A stretch of DNA of 64,000 nucleotides from positions 279,204 to 343,203 of the forward strand of contig MNCI01004871.1 of assembly GCA_015680685.1 (NCBI GenBank), in the 5' to 3' direction. The DNA comes from Gnetum montanum (taxonomy: Eukaryota; Streptophyta; Gnetopsida; Gnetales; Gnetaceae). This document shows positions 11,338 through 22,972 of the stretch, piece by piece (within the stretch, counting starts at the first letter, position 1; each line of letters opens with the position of its first letter). A program made the translations under genes and the position numbers. The notes under the pieces were generated by a model that searched no databases, was not told the DNA's origin, and saw only the letters and a list, made by a program, of their open reading frames with translations.

Positions 11338-12105
11338 AGAATGTTGTGGTACATTTCTTTGTTATTGCAAGTATTAATAATGTTAGGCTACTTAGGACTA
11401 GGTAGTAGAGGTCACTGCACCGATGAGACTCAATATCTCTAGTTACATAAGTGGAAACATTGGTGGTTAGTTAGATAGAGCTAGTAAGTTTAGGGGTTAG
11501 TGATGCTTACATAAACCTTGCTAAATAGATGATATAGATGAATATGTGTTGTTTCATCACCTCTTATAGTCATCCAAAAGATTAAAAGTGGTAGTGGTAG
11601 TTGTGGATCGAGAACTTTGAAGGGGGATTAAATAAGTTCCTCAATTAAAATTGTCGTAGCCACCAAAATCAAACATAATTATTATGTGATTCCCCAACTT
11701 CAGTACATTCACACTCAGAGGGTAGAATCCATGTAAACCTTTGGACTTTGTTGCTTTAAAATGTGGTTTGAAGGGCATCATAACCTTTACAAGATTTAAG
11801 CTCTGCTCCAAAGTGTTTCATCACTACAAAACCAATCAACCTTGCAAGGTCCCAACAAGCTCAAAATGTGGTTTAAAGGATCCCACAACCTTTACAAATG
11901 TGAGCTCTACACCAGAGTGTTTTGTCGTTACAAAACCACTCAACCCCATAGGGTCCCAATAAGCTCAACAAAGATGCCTTCAAAGAAGAAGCACATCAAT
12001 CCCACAAAGCTACAAAGAAAGAAAGAAAAAGATTAAGGAGAAAGTATCACATGATTTATAGATTTCTTACAATGAGGCTTAATACAAATAATACAATGCA
12101 AATGA
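11338..12105. other. unassigned sequence with a 105-bp tandem duplication
   Basis: No recognised gene. Units at 11758-11862 and 11863-11967 are similar along their whole length (both begin AAAATGTGGTTT and end GTCCCAA(C/T)AAGCTC) with a period of exactly 105 bases. Because 105 is a multiple of three, an open frame runs across both units, but the encoded peptide resembles nothing I know. The first part may be leader of the element whose LTR ends at 10506. Confidence 0.7.
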
Positions 12106-12109
12106 TAGT

Positions 12110-13330
12110 ACAATGAATAATAAAGAAAAATTCCCTTGAATAACCAAGAATATATCTTGAGATAAACCTACCTATAAATTGTAATTTTCCTTGTAGACCT
12201 TATAGCTCTTTAAGGTTATTAGGTAGTGCTAAGTTGGTTACAGCCTTAACTTTATCAAGATCGGCATGTATCCCTACCTTGAACACTATAAAACCAAGCA
12301 TTTTACTTGTTTTGACAAAATGCATACTTTTTGGGATTGATTCTAACCTTATACTTGAGGCATCATTGGAGCAGTAAATTGAGGTCATGCACATGATCAT
12401 TGGCTATCTTGGATTTGACCACTATATCATCAACATAATCGTTAAGTAAGCCTAGCATGTGATTACTAAGTATGTAGGTCATGATCCTTTGATAGGTTGC
12501 ACCTGCATTCTTTAGACCAAATGATATCATAATGTAACAAAAGGTTCCCCAAGGAGTCACAAAGGTCATGTAAAGCTAATGTTCTGGGTTGATCCTCACT
12601 TGGTTGTATCTAGAGAACTTGTCCATAAAGGACAACAAGGCATGTCTAGTTGTGGTATTGATAAGTTGATTAATGCTAGGCAATGAGAAATCATCTTTAA
12701 TAGTTGCCTTATTGAGATCTCAGAAATTGATACAAATGTGTATGCTCTCGTTTTTCTTAAGAACTACCACTATGTTGGATACCCAATCAGCGTAATCAAT
12801 GGCTTGGATAAAACTAGCTTGGTACATCTTCATGATCTCGTTGCGAGCTACCAAGGCTAGATCAGGTCTAATTTTACACATCTTTTGTTTGACAAGCTTG
12901 ATATTAGGGTTGAGTATGATATTATGTTGCACTAAACGTGGATTGAGTCTTAGCATATCTTCATATGACTAGGCAAAGGCTTTAACATTGTTCTAAAGAG
13001 CCTTGGTAATGTCATGGACCATTTGGGGTTCTAGTGAGGAACTCAATTTTAGCTTTTTTCCTTACCATTGTGGGTTGTAACTAGGATTTCCACTAGAGGA
13101 TCATCCGTGATGTCTCTAGCCTCTAAGTTGAGGGTTTTAACTATATATTCCAGCCACTCTAGAAACTTCTCTATCAAGGCCATGTGATTAATAAGGCTTC
13201 CAAGTTCAAGATCTAGGCATTCCAAGTTGATGGATCGTTTGACATTGCCATGGGTTCCATTTAGGTTCAACGTTAAGTCAAACAATGCACATGCATCCAT
13301 GATTTTATCTTGTACATCTAGAAAAACATA
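12110..13330 (-). pseudogene. Ty3/gypsy (Tat lineage) reverse transcriptase fragment
   Basis: From high to low: a protease-RT linker (13300-13049), then the RT fingers at 12956-12720 with NIVVVLKKN (usual VPKK) and ICINFRDLNKA, then 12569-12363 with TFCYIMISFGLKNAGATYQR and the catalytic box YVDDIVVKS intact, and the thumb near 12230-12130 ending in KELxGLQGKLQFIGRFIS. YVDD followed by (I/M)VVKS is characteristic of Tat elements. Stops and at least two frame changes break it. No integrase or LTR of the same element was seen adjacent, so it is a truncated copy. Confidence 0.88.
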
Positions 13331-13699
13331 TCAACTGGCATTTGTATTGCATGCTTGTAAAGTAATATCAAGACAATGTAAAGAAAACATTATCATAACA
13401 GAACACATCATGGTCAAATAAGGTCAGAATATGGTAGAACAAGATAAGTGCAAAATTTAGTCAAGTTAAAAGAAACATGGTAGACTAGGGCTATAGGGGA
13501 TGGGTTGGATCACCACCAAGTAAAATAAGGATAGAGGTAGTGTATGAGAATGATGCTAGATGCCATTGAATATTATCAAAATGATGATGGCGAAGTAGAT
13601 AAAGCTTCAATATAAGTGATGAAAGTAGGCTAAAAGAGTTCATTACAAACACTAGAATAATTACTTGATGCAATCTTGTTATGTCATGCAATGAGTACC
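13331..13699. other. no recognised feature
   Basis: Sequence between the Tat RT fragment and the PWWP pseudogene; no motif, repeat or plausible coding frame was identified. The minus-strand open frame at 13904-13491 overlaps the pseudogene and resembles nothing known to me. Confidence 0.5.
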
Positions 13700-15330
13700 A
13701 ATTGGAATAGTTTTGCATGACTTGCAATAAAATGTCTTCCAAAATAAGTGCCAGCGACAATATGTCCATCTTAGCATATGAAATACCTAAGGTTAACATA
13801 AATGAAAGAAAATATTCCGAGTCCGATAGAATATCACAAGATTTTGATGAAAATTGCGGTGTACCGTTGCAAAATATAAGTGAATTTTTAAAGATGGCAG
13901 TCAAGACATGAATTGTAAAGATGAATGTTTAACAAAGACATTTGATGCTGTTGAAGCTTGTTGTATTGTCCAAAGGTATGTAAAGTCATCATTTGAAAGC
14001 AGCACATCATAGCATATTTCTGATAATTTCTTACTGCCTCCAGAAGATTCATTTGATGGTATTGATAGCTCTTGCCAAAAATTTAGTTCTCAAAAAATAA
14101 AAGATTTATCAATAATGGAAGTTGTTCCTGAAAGTGGTATTCATTGTGTTAATACTAGAGGACTCCAAATGAAAGATTTGCACAAGGAAGGGGGAATTCT
14201 TTTGCCTCTCGCAAGTGAAAGTGACAACAAATCAAACAATATTACTACATTGACAAACAAAAATGTTGACTTGAGAAACAATTCTAGCACCAGTTTTGGT
14301 TTCTACTTCCAAGATTGTGAATAAAAGTAGACAGATGAACAAAGTAGTCATTCAACATAAGGGAAGCAAGAAACACAAAAATAATTTCCTTGGAGTCCTC
14401 CAAAAAGCTGGAGTCAGGAAGATCAGAAATCGCCAGTTCAAAGAAACATTCCAAAGTTGTCATTTATGTAGATTCAAAACCATCAGAAAAAATTAAAGAC
14501 AAAGCAACTGCGTAAAGAGCTAGAGGAGCCTATGGCCCTATTTACGAAATTTCCTTGAAATTTTGCCCTGCCATCAGTAGCACAATTGAAGGCGTGATTT
14601 ATTTAGTTTGGGCAGTTGAATGTTCCAGGGACATGAATTTACTTTCATACAAGTTGCGCACAGGTTGTTTTTAGATACACTTCTGATGCAGAGGCAGCCT
14701 ACGAATATGCAACTCAAATAGCTTGTTTGGGCAAGCTGATATAAAGTCCCAACTGAAGAAAATTCATCAATGAAGTGTGGGATCTGCTGCCAAACTGAGA
14801 AATCTTGAATTTGCAAAGAACAATACTGCTATCTTAAATATCAATATTGAACATTCTCGTAATGAGAAATGAGAAAAGTTTGGATAGCAGGCGAACTGCT
14901 TCTATATGTACAAAATTAGATATCGGCGATTATTCAACAATAAAAAACAGATATCGGTTCAGAGGATCTAGTATCCTTAATGAGGACATCTGATGGGTTT
15001 AATGTTGAAGTGGACACGGAGTATCCTGCTACATCACATGACAATCCTCTGGCTTCGCGAGTAGTCCAATTAAAATCATGTTTAAGAAAGCCAGAAGAAA
15101 CAGGAAACAGGGCAAATAAAGGCTCCGCTAATGTGAAATTTCTTTTAAGCAAGGAAAATGATGATACTGACTACTTATATCATACGAAGACAAAGTTGCT
15201 TAAAGCTATAGACACCAATGATTCAAGTGATATATCGTATCAGATGCTGCAACTGCTTAGAAAATGCAGTGATATAACTGATGGTGTTAAAAGCTCTGTG
15301 GAGTTTGTACCATACTGTAATTTTGTTTGA
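13700..15330 (+). pseudogene. PWWP-domain protein C-terminal part (decayed)
   Basis: Plant PWWP-domain (PDP-type) proteins are nuclear chromatin factors. Only the region after the PWWP domain remains. The diagnostic part is at about 14530-14745, readable across stops: ALFTKFP, then ALPSVAQLKA, FGQLNVPGT, then SCAQVVFRYTSDAEAAYEYA. This matches the family's RRM-like C-terminal block (KFPxxxxLPSxxxLxxxFxRFGxL ... xRVVFxxxxDAExAxxxA). The last open piece, 14980-15330, contains KSCLRKPEE, NVKFLLSKE and the end DISYQMLQLLRKCSDI ... VEFVPYCNFV, like the usual family ending GYVPYxPL. Upstream, 13717-14340 is acidic and Ser-rich linker. At least six stops and several frameshifts make it a pseudogene. 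The PWWP domain itself is absent here. The fragment is intron-free, which fits a long last exon. Confidence 0.75.
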
Positions 15331-15419
15331 TTGTTAAAAATTAAGGAATTCTTCGTATTCCCCTTTTTTTTTTATAAAGCATAGAAGCACTATTTCAACA
15401 ATGTGGTTGTGTATGTATG

Positions 15420-16170
15420 GAAGGAAAAAAATGAGGTGCCTGGGGGCTATATTTTCATTTGTAATAATGACACTATGCAAGAGGATCTGAAGAGACAGCT
15501 CTTTGGTTTGCCTCAGAGGTACCGTGATTCAGCGAGGGTAATTACTCCAGGACTATGTGCTGGAGATTTGCTAATCCTATAAAATTTGTAAGAACAGTGC
15601 ATTGTAGAAGCCGCAGCGTGGTTTTGGAACCAGGTCTGAAAATTTTTAATTTAAATTAAATTAAAAAAATATATAATAGAAGTAAAATATTAAAAAATAA
15701 AAAATATATAATTTAAATATTTTATTATTTTGTAATTCACATCCCCACTTGCAAACCCGTCCCTAGTAGTTGCATGTGCTTGCATACCCAAACATGAATT
15801 GAATATGAATCCTCAATTCCTGGCTTCCAAGAATCGAATTCATTTGATGCATGGCTCCAGGATTACCTTTGTTTCTATGCAATTATACTGCACACCAGTG
15901 GCATGGCATTTTTGAGGCTGCTAGCTTTGGAGGATCGAACATTGATCCAACAGCATGGGAGGATAAGAAATCCAAAGGAGAATCAAGATTTCCTGCTTAA
16001 GTTAGGATAAGAGATGGAAAGCTTTGCAAGCCATTGGAAGAAGATGCCTTCAGGCACGTATTGCGCCATTACCACAGCTCCAACTCCGAGTCCAGGTTGC
16101 AGCCTTCAATTCTGAAGACCCTGGCGGTGTTGGACTTGTGTGCCCACATTAACATAATGAGAAGTTGAGA
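15420..16170 (+). pseudogene. DCD (development and cell death) domain gene fragment
   Basis: DCD proteins are plant-specific and linked to stress and programmed cell death. A first exon (about 15420-15590) reads VPGGYIFICNNDTMQEDLKR, then QLFGLPQRYRDSARVITPGL, which is the start of the DCD domain. A second (about 15848-16170) reads APGLPLFLCNYTAHQWHGIF, then EAASFGGSNIDPTAWEDK, RDGKLCKPLEEDAFRHVLRHY. Together they cover almost the whole domain (about 130 residues). Between them lies about 250 bases of AT-rich intron; a possible donor is AGG|GTAATT at about 15539 and the acceptor lies near CTCCAG|GATTACC. A TAA replaces a Gln codon in FPA*VRIRD (about 15999). PGL occurs on both sides of the intron, so the exact junction is unclear. 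It starts only about 90 bases after the PWWP remnant's stop. Confidence 0.82.
15639..15735. repeat. AT-only tract inside the DCD intron
   Basis: Nearly 100 bases of almost pure A/T with short self-complementary TTTAAATT/AATTTAAA words. It is low-complexity sequence; no function is implied. Confidence 0.7.
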
Positions 16171-17160
16171 ACCCATACGACCAGCATGCTTATCGTTTTC
16201 CTCCTTAAATAAATTATCTGTACGTTATTAGACATAAGCACAGTATATTTATCCCTTCTTAATAAAAATGTTGATGCATGAAGATTTATTTGTCTGAAAA
16301 TCAAGGCAGATGTAACATGCAAAAGCTATTGTTCAACCTTGTGGATATGATACAGTACCTCTCAACCAATGTTGTCGAATTCATTTTTAACATAAGCACA
16401 TAGTTCTGCAGGTTAGCAATGGATTTGATGGTAGCTTGAAAGGAGTTGAAGCCATACAAAAATCTATATCACCCACCGAAATTATTTTACTATCACAGCT
16501 ACCATAACATCTTTTTACTTCTCCAGATCTGCATGTTTTAGCTTTTTTCCTTTTTTTTTTCGCTAAAACTATGCATGTTCAAAAAACTGCAAATCATATT
16601 CAATAAGACCGTAAGTAAGATTGATGACAAAGTGCTTGCTGAACCATCTATCTTTCTTTGGCCTTGCATCTGCCGCCATCAGAGATTTCATGGCATGTTG
16701 CTACAAAAATGCATAAGATGGATGTAATCCATTAGCAATCAAAGATAGTACCCGACAGTGACGGAGTGAAGAATAATATCTTTGCAGGTTATGGCTTTAC
16801 GACATGAATTGTTGATCTTCTTTGGTTTGTTAAAAAAAAAACATAGCGGTTGTGCCATCTTTACATGGGAAAAACATGATGTTTGGCATTGCAGTTGATC
16901 AACAATTCCATAGTTAAGCCATTGGATACGCAGCTTCACGTGCTTAGGTAAACTAGGATACAGGCAATCATGTGCAAAGAAAATTGATGACCGTGAGGGT
17001 TTGTGATGAAACAAGATCCCTCAAACTTGCACGCTTTGATATCAATTGTTGGTTGCAAGGCAACCATGGGCATAGTGACAAGGCAACCATGGGCATAGTG
17101 ACAAATGGGATGATGAGTACAAGATGAAAATGGCAGGAAAAATTTACAAGTAAAACATAC
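16171..17160. other. no recognised gene; probably intron/flank of the helicase fragment
   Basis: No coding frame here matches a family I know. The part from about 16740 to 17160 lies downstream of the helicase exon on the minus strand and may be its intron. It contains a perfect 23-base tandem duplication (17056-17078 and 17079-17101; unit starts CAAGGCAACCATGGG). Confidence 0.55.
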
Positions 17161-17898
17161 CATTTGGAGCAGAAAACCATCTCATTTATAAAAACAGTTG
17201 CAGTATTTGATGCATCTGTTTGCAGTAAGGAGAGCAAGGTCTCAAACTTTTCATTCCTAAGAGCCTTGATGGCGTTCGTTGATCAGGGTGTACATTAACA
17301 TGAATAGCATCTTTCTTGGCCCACTTCTGCTGCGTGCAGTATTGACTGAATTGCCTATGTTGCAGAATAAATGCACCAGCTAAGATTGTTTGACATTTCC
17401 CAGTGGATGAATATGTTGTCAAGAGTTTTCTTAATAGGCCAGCTTGACTTGTATAAAAATATATTGAATCAACCTCGTCTATAATTAAAGTATTGACCAC
17501 ATCGAGCTTTAAACGTCCTTCTTCAATCATTTGGCATGCACAACCTATTATTGCAACAACAATTTCTGGAGGTTCTACCCAGCTCTTCTGTCTTTTTAGT
17601 GTTCCACCATCCAAAAGGGCCATGATACTAACGGAACCATTGCTTGGTGATGTATTCTTAGGTGATGATGCTACAAGGGCACGGGCTGCTTTTACAATCT
17701 GCATTCCTAACTCCCTTGTAGGAACAACAATAAGTGCATGTATAGCAGCTCGATGATCCTTAATAGTTGCAAAAATGGCTGACAGGTAAGTTAGTGTCTT
17801 CCCTGACCCAGTCTGAGCATGCAACACACAGACTGAGCCTGGGAGCAAAATTGGAAGCGACTGTTCCTGAACATCGGTGGGAATCACAAAACTCATTT
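17161..17898 (-). pseudogene. DEAD-box RNA helicase fragment, RH58-like
   Basis: RH58 of plants is a plastid-targeted ATP-dependent RNA helicase. This minus-strand exon (acceptor CCAAAG|AAATGAG, exon edge 17898) encodes part of the first RecA-like domain: Q-motif region VIPTDVQEQSLPIL, motif I AQTGSGKT, motif Ia PTRELG, motif Ib region LLDGGTLKR, and motif II as DEVD. DEVD in place of DEAD, with the flanking TLIIDEVDSIY, points to RH58. Motif III, usually SAS, reads AGA. A frameshift lies in the AT-poor stretch around 17240-17290; past it the original frame resumes as LLSLLQTDASNTATVFINE, like the RH58 SLLQSDAPKSAIIFVNE. A possible donor CCAAATG|GTATGT lies at about 17160. The second RecA domain and the transit peptide are absent. 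Confidence 0.85.
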
Positions 17899-20109
17899 CT
17901 TTGGTTTTTATGATGGGCATCACATAAATGAGATTGGTATAAAGCAGGAAACATGTTTTCTATCAAGAAGGAAAAAGAAGCCAGTATGGGTGATGATTCC
18001 TTTTTTTTAAAAAAGTCTATACATAGGCCACCCAGTCTATTTCAAAAATTCATATATGCATTTCCAACGCACAGCTATCTTTTTTTATACCACTGATTCA
18101 TTTCAATGCTAAAACCATTGCCAAAACTATGAGTGTCCAAGGCAGCTAAATGAAGAGCAAATAAAAGAGTATTTGTAGTATTTTTTTGCAACATGGTGCT
18201 AATTCATGCTTCATGCTTCAATGTGTACAATATCATGATATATTAGTCTTCCTTCTTCGCCTTGTGAAACATCTCTTGCGCATTCCCAGATTATGGGTGA
18301 GCAGGATAAGTATACTGTTGTAAACAGCAAATATTACTATCTCTTGTACAGATAAGAACACTTTGCCAAGCGTCTTCGATCTATTCTACCTCAAGCCAGA
18401 CATGATTAGGATCGAAAAATCCAACGGCACATAGCACATCAAGTACAACACCCTGCTAAAACCAGAAGAAAGCAATGCCTTTGACACACATAAATCAAGA
18501 GAGTGCAAGGCCAAGGTGACTGATACGTTTAAAATAATTGTTAAAGTCCAACTGACCTAACTAGTATATAGGCCAAGTAGTTGTAACACAATCATCAAAA
18601 TTGACAAAATGGACCTCAATATGGCACACTACCATGTCTAATGCTTAAGAAGTTTCAAAGTTTTATGATCAGCTGGGAAAGTGTCATAGGAAAAAAACCA
18701 TGAATCTCCCTTCCCTTGATTTCATCATACTCTAGCCAAGATGTTTAAATAACTATACATTAAAGCCAAAATTTGGCAATTACCAATTTCTCATAGCACT
18801 CTTTGATAGAACCTAGTACCATCCAAAACATTGTGCTTTCTCTAACATCGGTTAAACCCATGAAAGTGTCAATGGTATAAATGGGAGCCATCAAGATGAT
18901 GATAATAATGGCTATTCATTCCTAGGGATTCTTTCAATAAACTAGATGTTGAGATAGCAATTGAATAGTGAAATGTCTAGCAAGCATTGTGCCAACCCTA
19001 GTCCCTAGTAGGTTCATGGGTTTTTTTAATGAATATTTGTTATACTCTTTAGTGTGTTGGACTTTCTAATAAGAATGACCGTTTCCTTGATGCAATTCTT
19101 TGAATCATATTATTGATTTTTTAAAGGCTCTCGTGGTCCCTAATAACTATGCTCATTTGTTTTTCTATAATCCTATGCAAGGCATTACTAAAGTCCATCC
19201 TAAACATTATTCAACTGGTGGGGATTTTGTGTTGCATAGGGACAACTACGCAAAATAGTCTAAATCCCAACATGACCATTGATTGTCACATATTGGTTTG
19301 GTTTAGACCCCAGCCAAAGGAATTCTTGATGTATCTACTCCAATACTATGGTGTGATCATATGGTCACACTTATTTGAGAGCATTATGGTTGCGATCATA
19401 GAGATCCTATCACCTAGATCTGTTAACTACATCATGAGATTCATGGTGAACAACCTCGACACCCAATTAGAGATTGAGTGGCATGACAGGATGTTTACCC
19501 TAGGTGTGTGGAAGTTATTATAGATCTGGAGATGCTTAAGTTTTCATAGTTTCATGTCAACAACACTTTAATGGTCGGTAATTGACTTAATAGCCTATTC
19601 CAAAAACCCATGGGGACCTTCTACCTCTTGAAAGTGCAAGTCTTTACTTTAGTTTAATGCTTTATTTTATTTTTTTTGTTGTTCCTAAGGTTCTTATTCT
19701 AATCATTTTTTATCATCACCTAAATATTCATAGACATCATGTGAGTAGTGGAGGGCTAGTAAAGAGTGATCAAACTTTGTAGTTGGCTTGTATAGCCTTG
19801 GATGTGTTCACACAAGGAAAATCTATGAGGTTGGAAATGCTTGAGTAGTTTCGTGAGGATTTTGGTGCATACACTTCATGTTATTCTAACATATATCATA
19901 TGTGTGTATCCACCCATTACACGTATGAGTGGTGGGACCTCCTTGATTTAGGCATACTTATGTGTATCTAACCTAAGGTCCAACCTTGCCCAAGTCAAGT
20001 GGATGATGCATTTTGTTCATATTGCTTTATTTCATCATCATTTTTACATTATTATTTTGAATTATTTTTCCATGTAAGAGGTTAATGGGCTATTAATGTT
20101 ATTGCACAG
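17899..20109. other. unassigned; possible upstream exons of the 20110-26710 gene
   Basis: No family was recognised. An open stretch at 19149-19523 lies upstream of the multi-exon pseudogene on the same strand, and a pyrimidine-rich ATTGCACAG acceptor ends at 20109, so some of 19149-19990 may be earlier exons. 17899-18500, minus strand, may include helicase intron; no other helicase exon could be read there. Confidence 0.35.
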
Positions 20110-20513
20110 ATTCTGTGTATGAGTTTACTTTCACTTTTATTGCTTTTGGTCGAGCGAAGAAGAAAATCCAACTTAAATGGGTTGAAGTGGATGTAGCACA
20201 AGAGTTGCTAGCAAGTAGGGCTCCAAGGGAGGTGCAGCAGAGGATTGTTGATGCAAGTTTTCTTGATCTCTTTATGTTTCTTAGCCCATCTATTTCAATA
20301 GAAAAGATGTTAAATGTAACTAATTCCTTCGATGAAGGAGTCACTAAGTTTGTTTCTCTTGTTCATGGTCTTCCTGTAATTTTGAGCACCAACAATTCCA
20401 CCTTTAGTAACCTCTTTGGACTACCTTCTAGCATTGTTAAGGTCTCTGTTAGAGTGGGAAAAGATGTTAGCCATAGGAAGGAGATGGAGGATTGGCTAAA
20501 CTCCTGTGGTAGT

Positions 20514-21089
20514 TGTCACATCCCCATTCCCAAATGATGTTGTTACCTAATGAAGATGGTATCTCTTCATAACAAGTGTTATTGTCATCTTAACAAGACC
20601 CGAAGGGGTAGTTGTGATTAAGACTCAAAAGGGCATGTTGTAATAATATACGTGTCTTTTAAGGTGACCTTTGGGGGTTTGACCTAAGGCATTTATACCT
20701 AGGGTTAGAGGTCATGCCAGGCATGGAGTGGCTGAGCCAATATAAGCAAGTCATGGGAACCAAGTAAAGTGGGACAGGAAGTGGACTGGCCATCCCTTCT
20801 GGCTAGGTTATAGGCCTAACCATGGTGGTAGTGTTGGATTGCCTCTAAGAATAGATGCCAAAGGAAGAAAACCCCAAGGAACATCCTCAGAGAATGATCT
20901 AGATACGCTATTCCATATCAATAAAGCATTCTTTTCTTTCTCTTTCTACATTTTTCCTATTATTTCCTTTATACATAATGTTAAATATCACATATATTTC
21001 ACATTTGGTATATTTTCTTTGTACGCATAATGTCTAATATATCGTGTATATTTGACATTTACCATGACATTTGAGGACGGGATGTCATA
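20514..21089 (+). repeat. 5' LTR of the nuclease-carrying element
   Basis: 576 bases, TGTCACATCC to GGATGTCATA. The final CATA corresponds to CACA in the right LTR, a C-to-T change. It carries one full copy and one partial copy of the GCATAATGTC unit that is expanded in the right LTR. Confidence 0.92.
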
Positions 21090-21090
21090 A

Positions 21091-21107
21091 TTAGTATCAA
21101 AGCAAAC
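21091..21107 (+). other. primer-binding site (initiator Met tRNA type)
   Basis: TTAGTATCAAAGCAAAC, a decayed TGGTATCAGAGC, lies immediately after the 5' LTR. Confidence 0.75.
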
Positions 21108-21639
21108 CATGACCGAAGGGCCACTCAGAAACATGGGCCAACTACAACATGAACCTGATGATGAACCTTAAAGCCACAACATAGGGAAAGCCATTGATCA
21201 TCATCACATAGGGAAAATCATTGATCATCATGGGATGTACCATATGTCTATGATGTAAATCAAAAGATACCTCTCCATTGATTTTCCAAATAATGGATCA
21301 GACATCTAGATCTCAACAACCAACAAAATTCTTTCATAGATATCATTAACCGATGAAGATCTGATCACACTTGATTAACCAACATTTTTCACCCTTCTAA
21401 ACTCAATGGTGAGGTTAGATTTATTGTCTAAGCACTTGATAATTTGTTGATATGACAAATTCAACCTTTTGGGCTTTAAGATTTAGTGCATAACCCTTAT
21501 AGATAGTCTTAAGATCACTATGGCATGTCATTAATTACACTACCGGAGTCAGTGTTCTTAAGGGAGGTAGAAAGGCCGTTAAGAATTAGATAATGTAGTT
21601 AAATTACCTGGAGATTCAGTTGATGTATCAATATCAATT

Positions 21640-22972
21640 GATTATCAATCAATGAATCAGTTGGTATATCAATTGGAGAATTAGTTGATGAAAAAAATGA
21701 TCTTTAATGATCAAAAAGATGTATATCAATTCATCTTGCAACCAACTCATATAATAGAACAACATGAAGATTCAAAATGCCATTTTGATAAGTGTATGAT
21801 ACCGGTAAAGAGAAATGCTTCAGAAGAGAATCCAAGAATAAAAATGAAAGTTGCAACATACAATGTGCTTGTAAGATCCCTAGTGAGTGAGAAACAATAT
21901 TCGCTATGTCCATCATGGGCCTTGGATTGGCACAAATATCAATATCCACATATCTTAGCAAAGCTAGAAGATTTGGATGTTAATGTCATGTGCTTACAAG
22001 AAGCCTTGCCATGGGAGCTTCTATACCAATTCCAACTAGACTTGAAAAAAATGGGATACATAGGTATTTACAAGCAAAAAGGTTCTTATGGAAGTTCTTC
22101 TTTCGAGACATACAAATTAGCTTACTATGGATGGTTGTGTGATCTTTTATAAAGAAACCAAGTTTGAATTGGTACAAAAATTTGAATGGAGTTTAGGAAA
22201 TATGATTTTTGAAATTCCAAAATTTCTAGAGATGGCAAAGAAAGAACAATCAAGATTTCAAAAAAAATCACATAGCCTTGGCAATTATTCTAAAAGTCCA
22301 TCCATCAGGAAGACGTGTATGCATAGTCAACATACATTTAATTTCCAAACCAAAATGTTCAAATGTTAGACTATGTTAAGGAGCATATTGATTAAGCAAA
22401 TAGAAAAAATTTTGAAGAATAAATTATTCCTTAACTATACAAAATTAGTTCCATTTATTCTTTGTTGGGACTTCAATGAGAAATTTGGAAGTGGTGTTTA
22501 TCAATTCTAAAAATATGGATGTGTAAAGGAATCCTTGGAAGATGAACTTGATTTGAAGAAGATGTTTCCATCAATTCAATATGCAATTCCATTGGCTAGT
22601 GCATATCTTGCTTACTTTGAATCCTCAATAGATAAATCAAATTCTAGAATTTAGGAATAGATGATGTTGATGAATAGTACTCATCAAGAACCACAGTTTA
22701 CCAATTACTTTACAATGATTAATGATGATGGATCAACAACATTCTTCATTGAGACCCTAGATTATATTTGGTATGATGTTTAATTCTTCAAAGTTACCAA
22801 ATTACCAAAGTTGATTGCTAAAGAAGAAGTTGAGAAGAATCAAAATCAAGCCTTACCATCATCCTAGACAAGATCATCCGATCACATACCACTTATGGCA
22901 GAATTACAGTTACTCCCATTAGTTCATAAGGTTGATCAAGATCAAGAAGTATCTTACCCTTACTTTTATTGA
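21640..22972 (+). pseudogene. captured CCR4-type deadenylase / EEP nuclease domain
   Basis: CCR4 is the exonuclease/endonuclease/phosphatase-fold subunit of the CCR4-NOT complex, which shortens mRNA poly(A) tails. The domain can be followed from end to end across frame changes: KVATYNVL (about 21846-21869), YSLCPSWALDW, the metal-binding Glu in MCLQE (21988-22002), MGYIGIYK, DGCVIFYK (22130-22153), VCIVNIHL with the conserved Asn and His (about 22318-22341), CWDFN (22463-22477; normally CGDFN, so Gly is Trp), the EPQFTN block (about 22690), LDYIW (22757-22771), and the terminal catalytic SSDHIPLMAEL (about 22874-22906). YxxCPxWALxW and CLQE place it nearer CCR4 than other EEP enzymes. The N-terminal leucine-rich repeats of yeast-type CCR4 are absent. 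It is intronless, as expected for a cDNA-derived capture. Several TAG/TAA codons and at least two frameshifts show it is dead in this copy. Confidence 0.9.

Noticed and set aside
14530-14745. AP2-type DNA-binding domain
   Set aside because: The YxSDAEAAYEYA stretch first suggested AP2, but the preceding KFP...LPS...FGQL block and the C-terminal ending fit the PWWP-protein tail much better.
17493-17756. Plus-strand open frame of 87 codons
   Set aside because: It is the shadow of the helicase exon on the minus strand, which carries the conserved motifs.
18260-18480. Upstream helicase exon on the minus strand (VLDVLCAVGFFDPNHVWLEV)
   Set aside because: The stretch looks coding-like but resembles no part of RH58 or another helicase known to me, and a stop follows.
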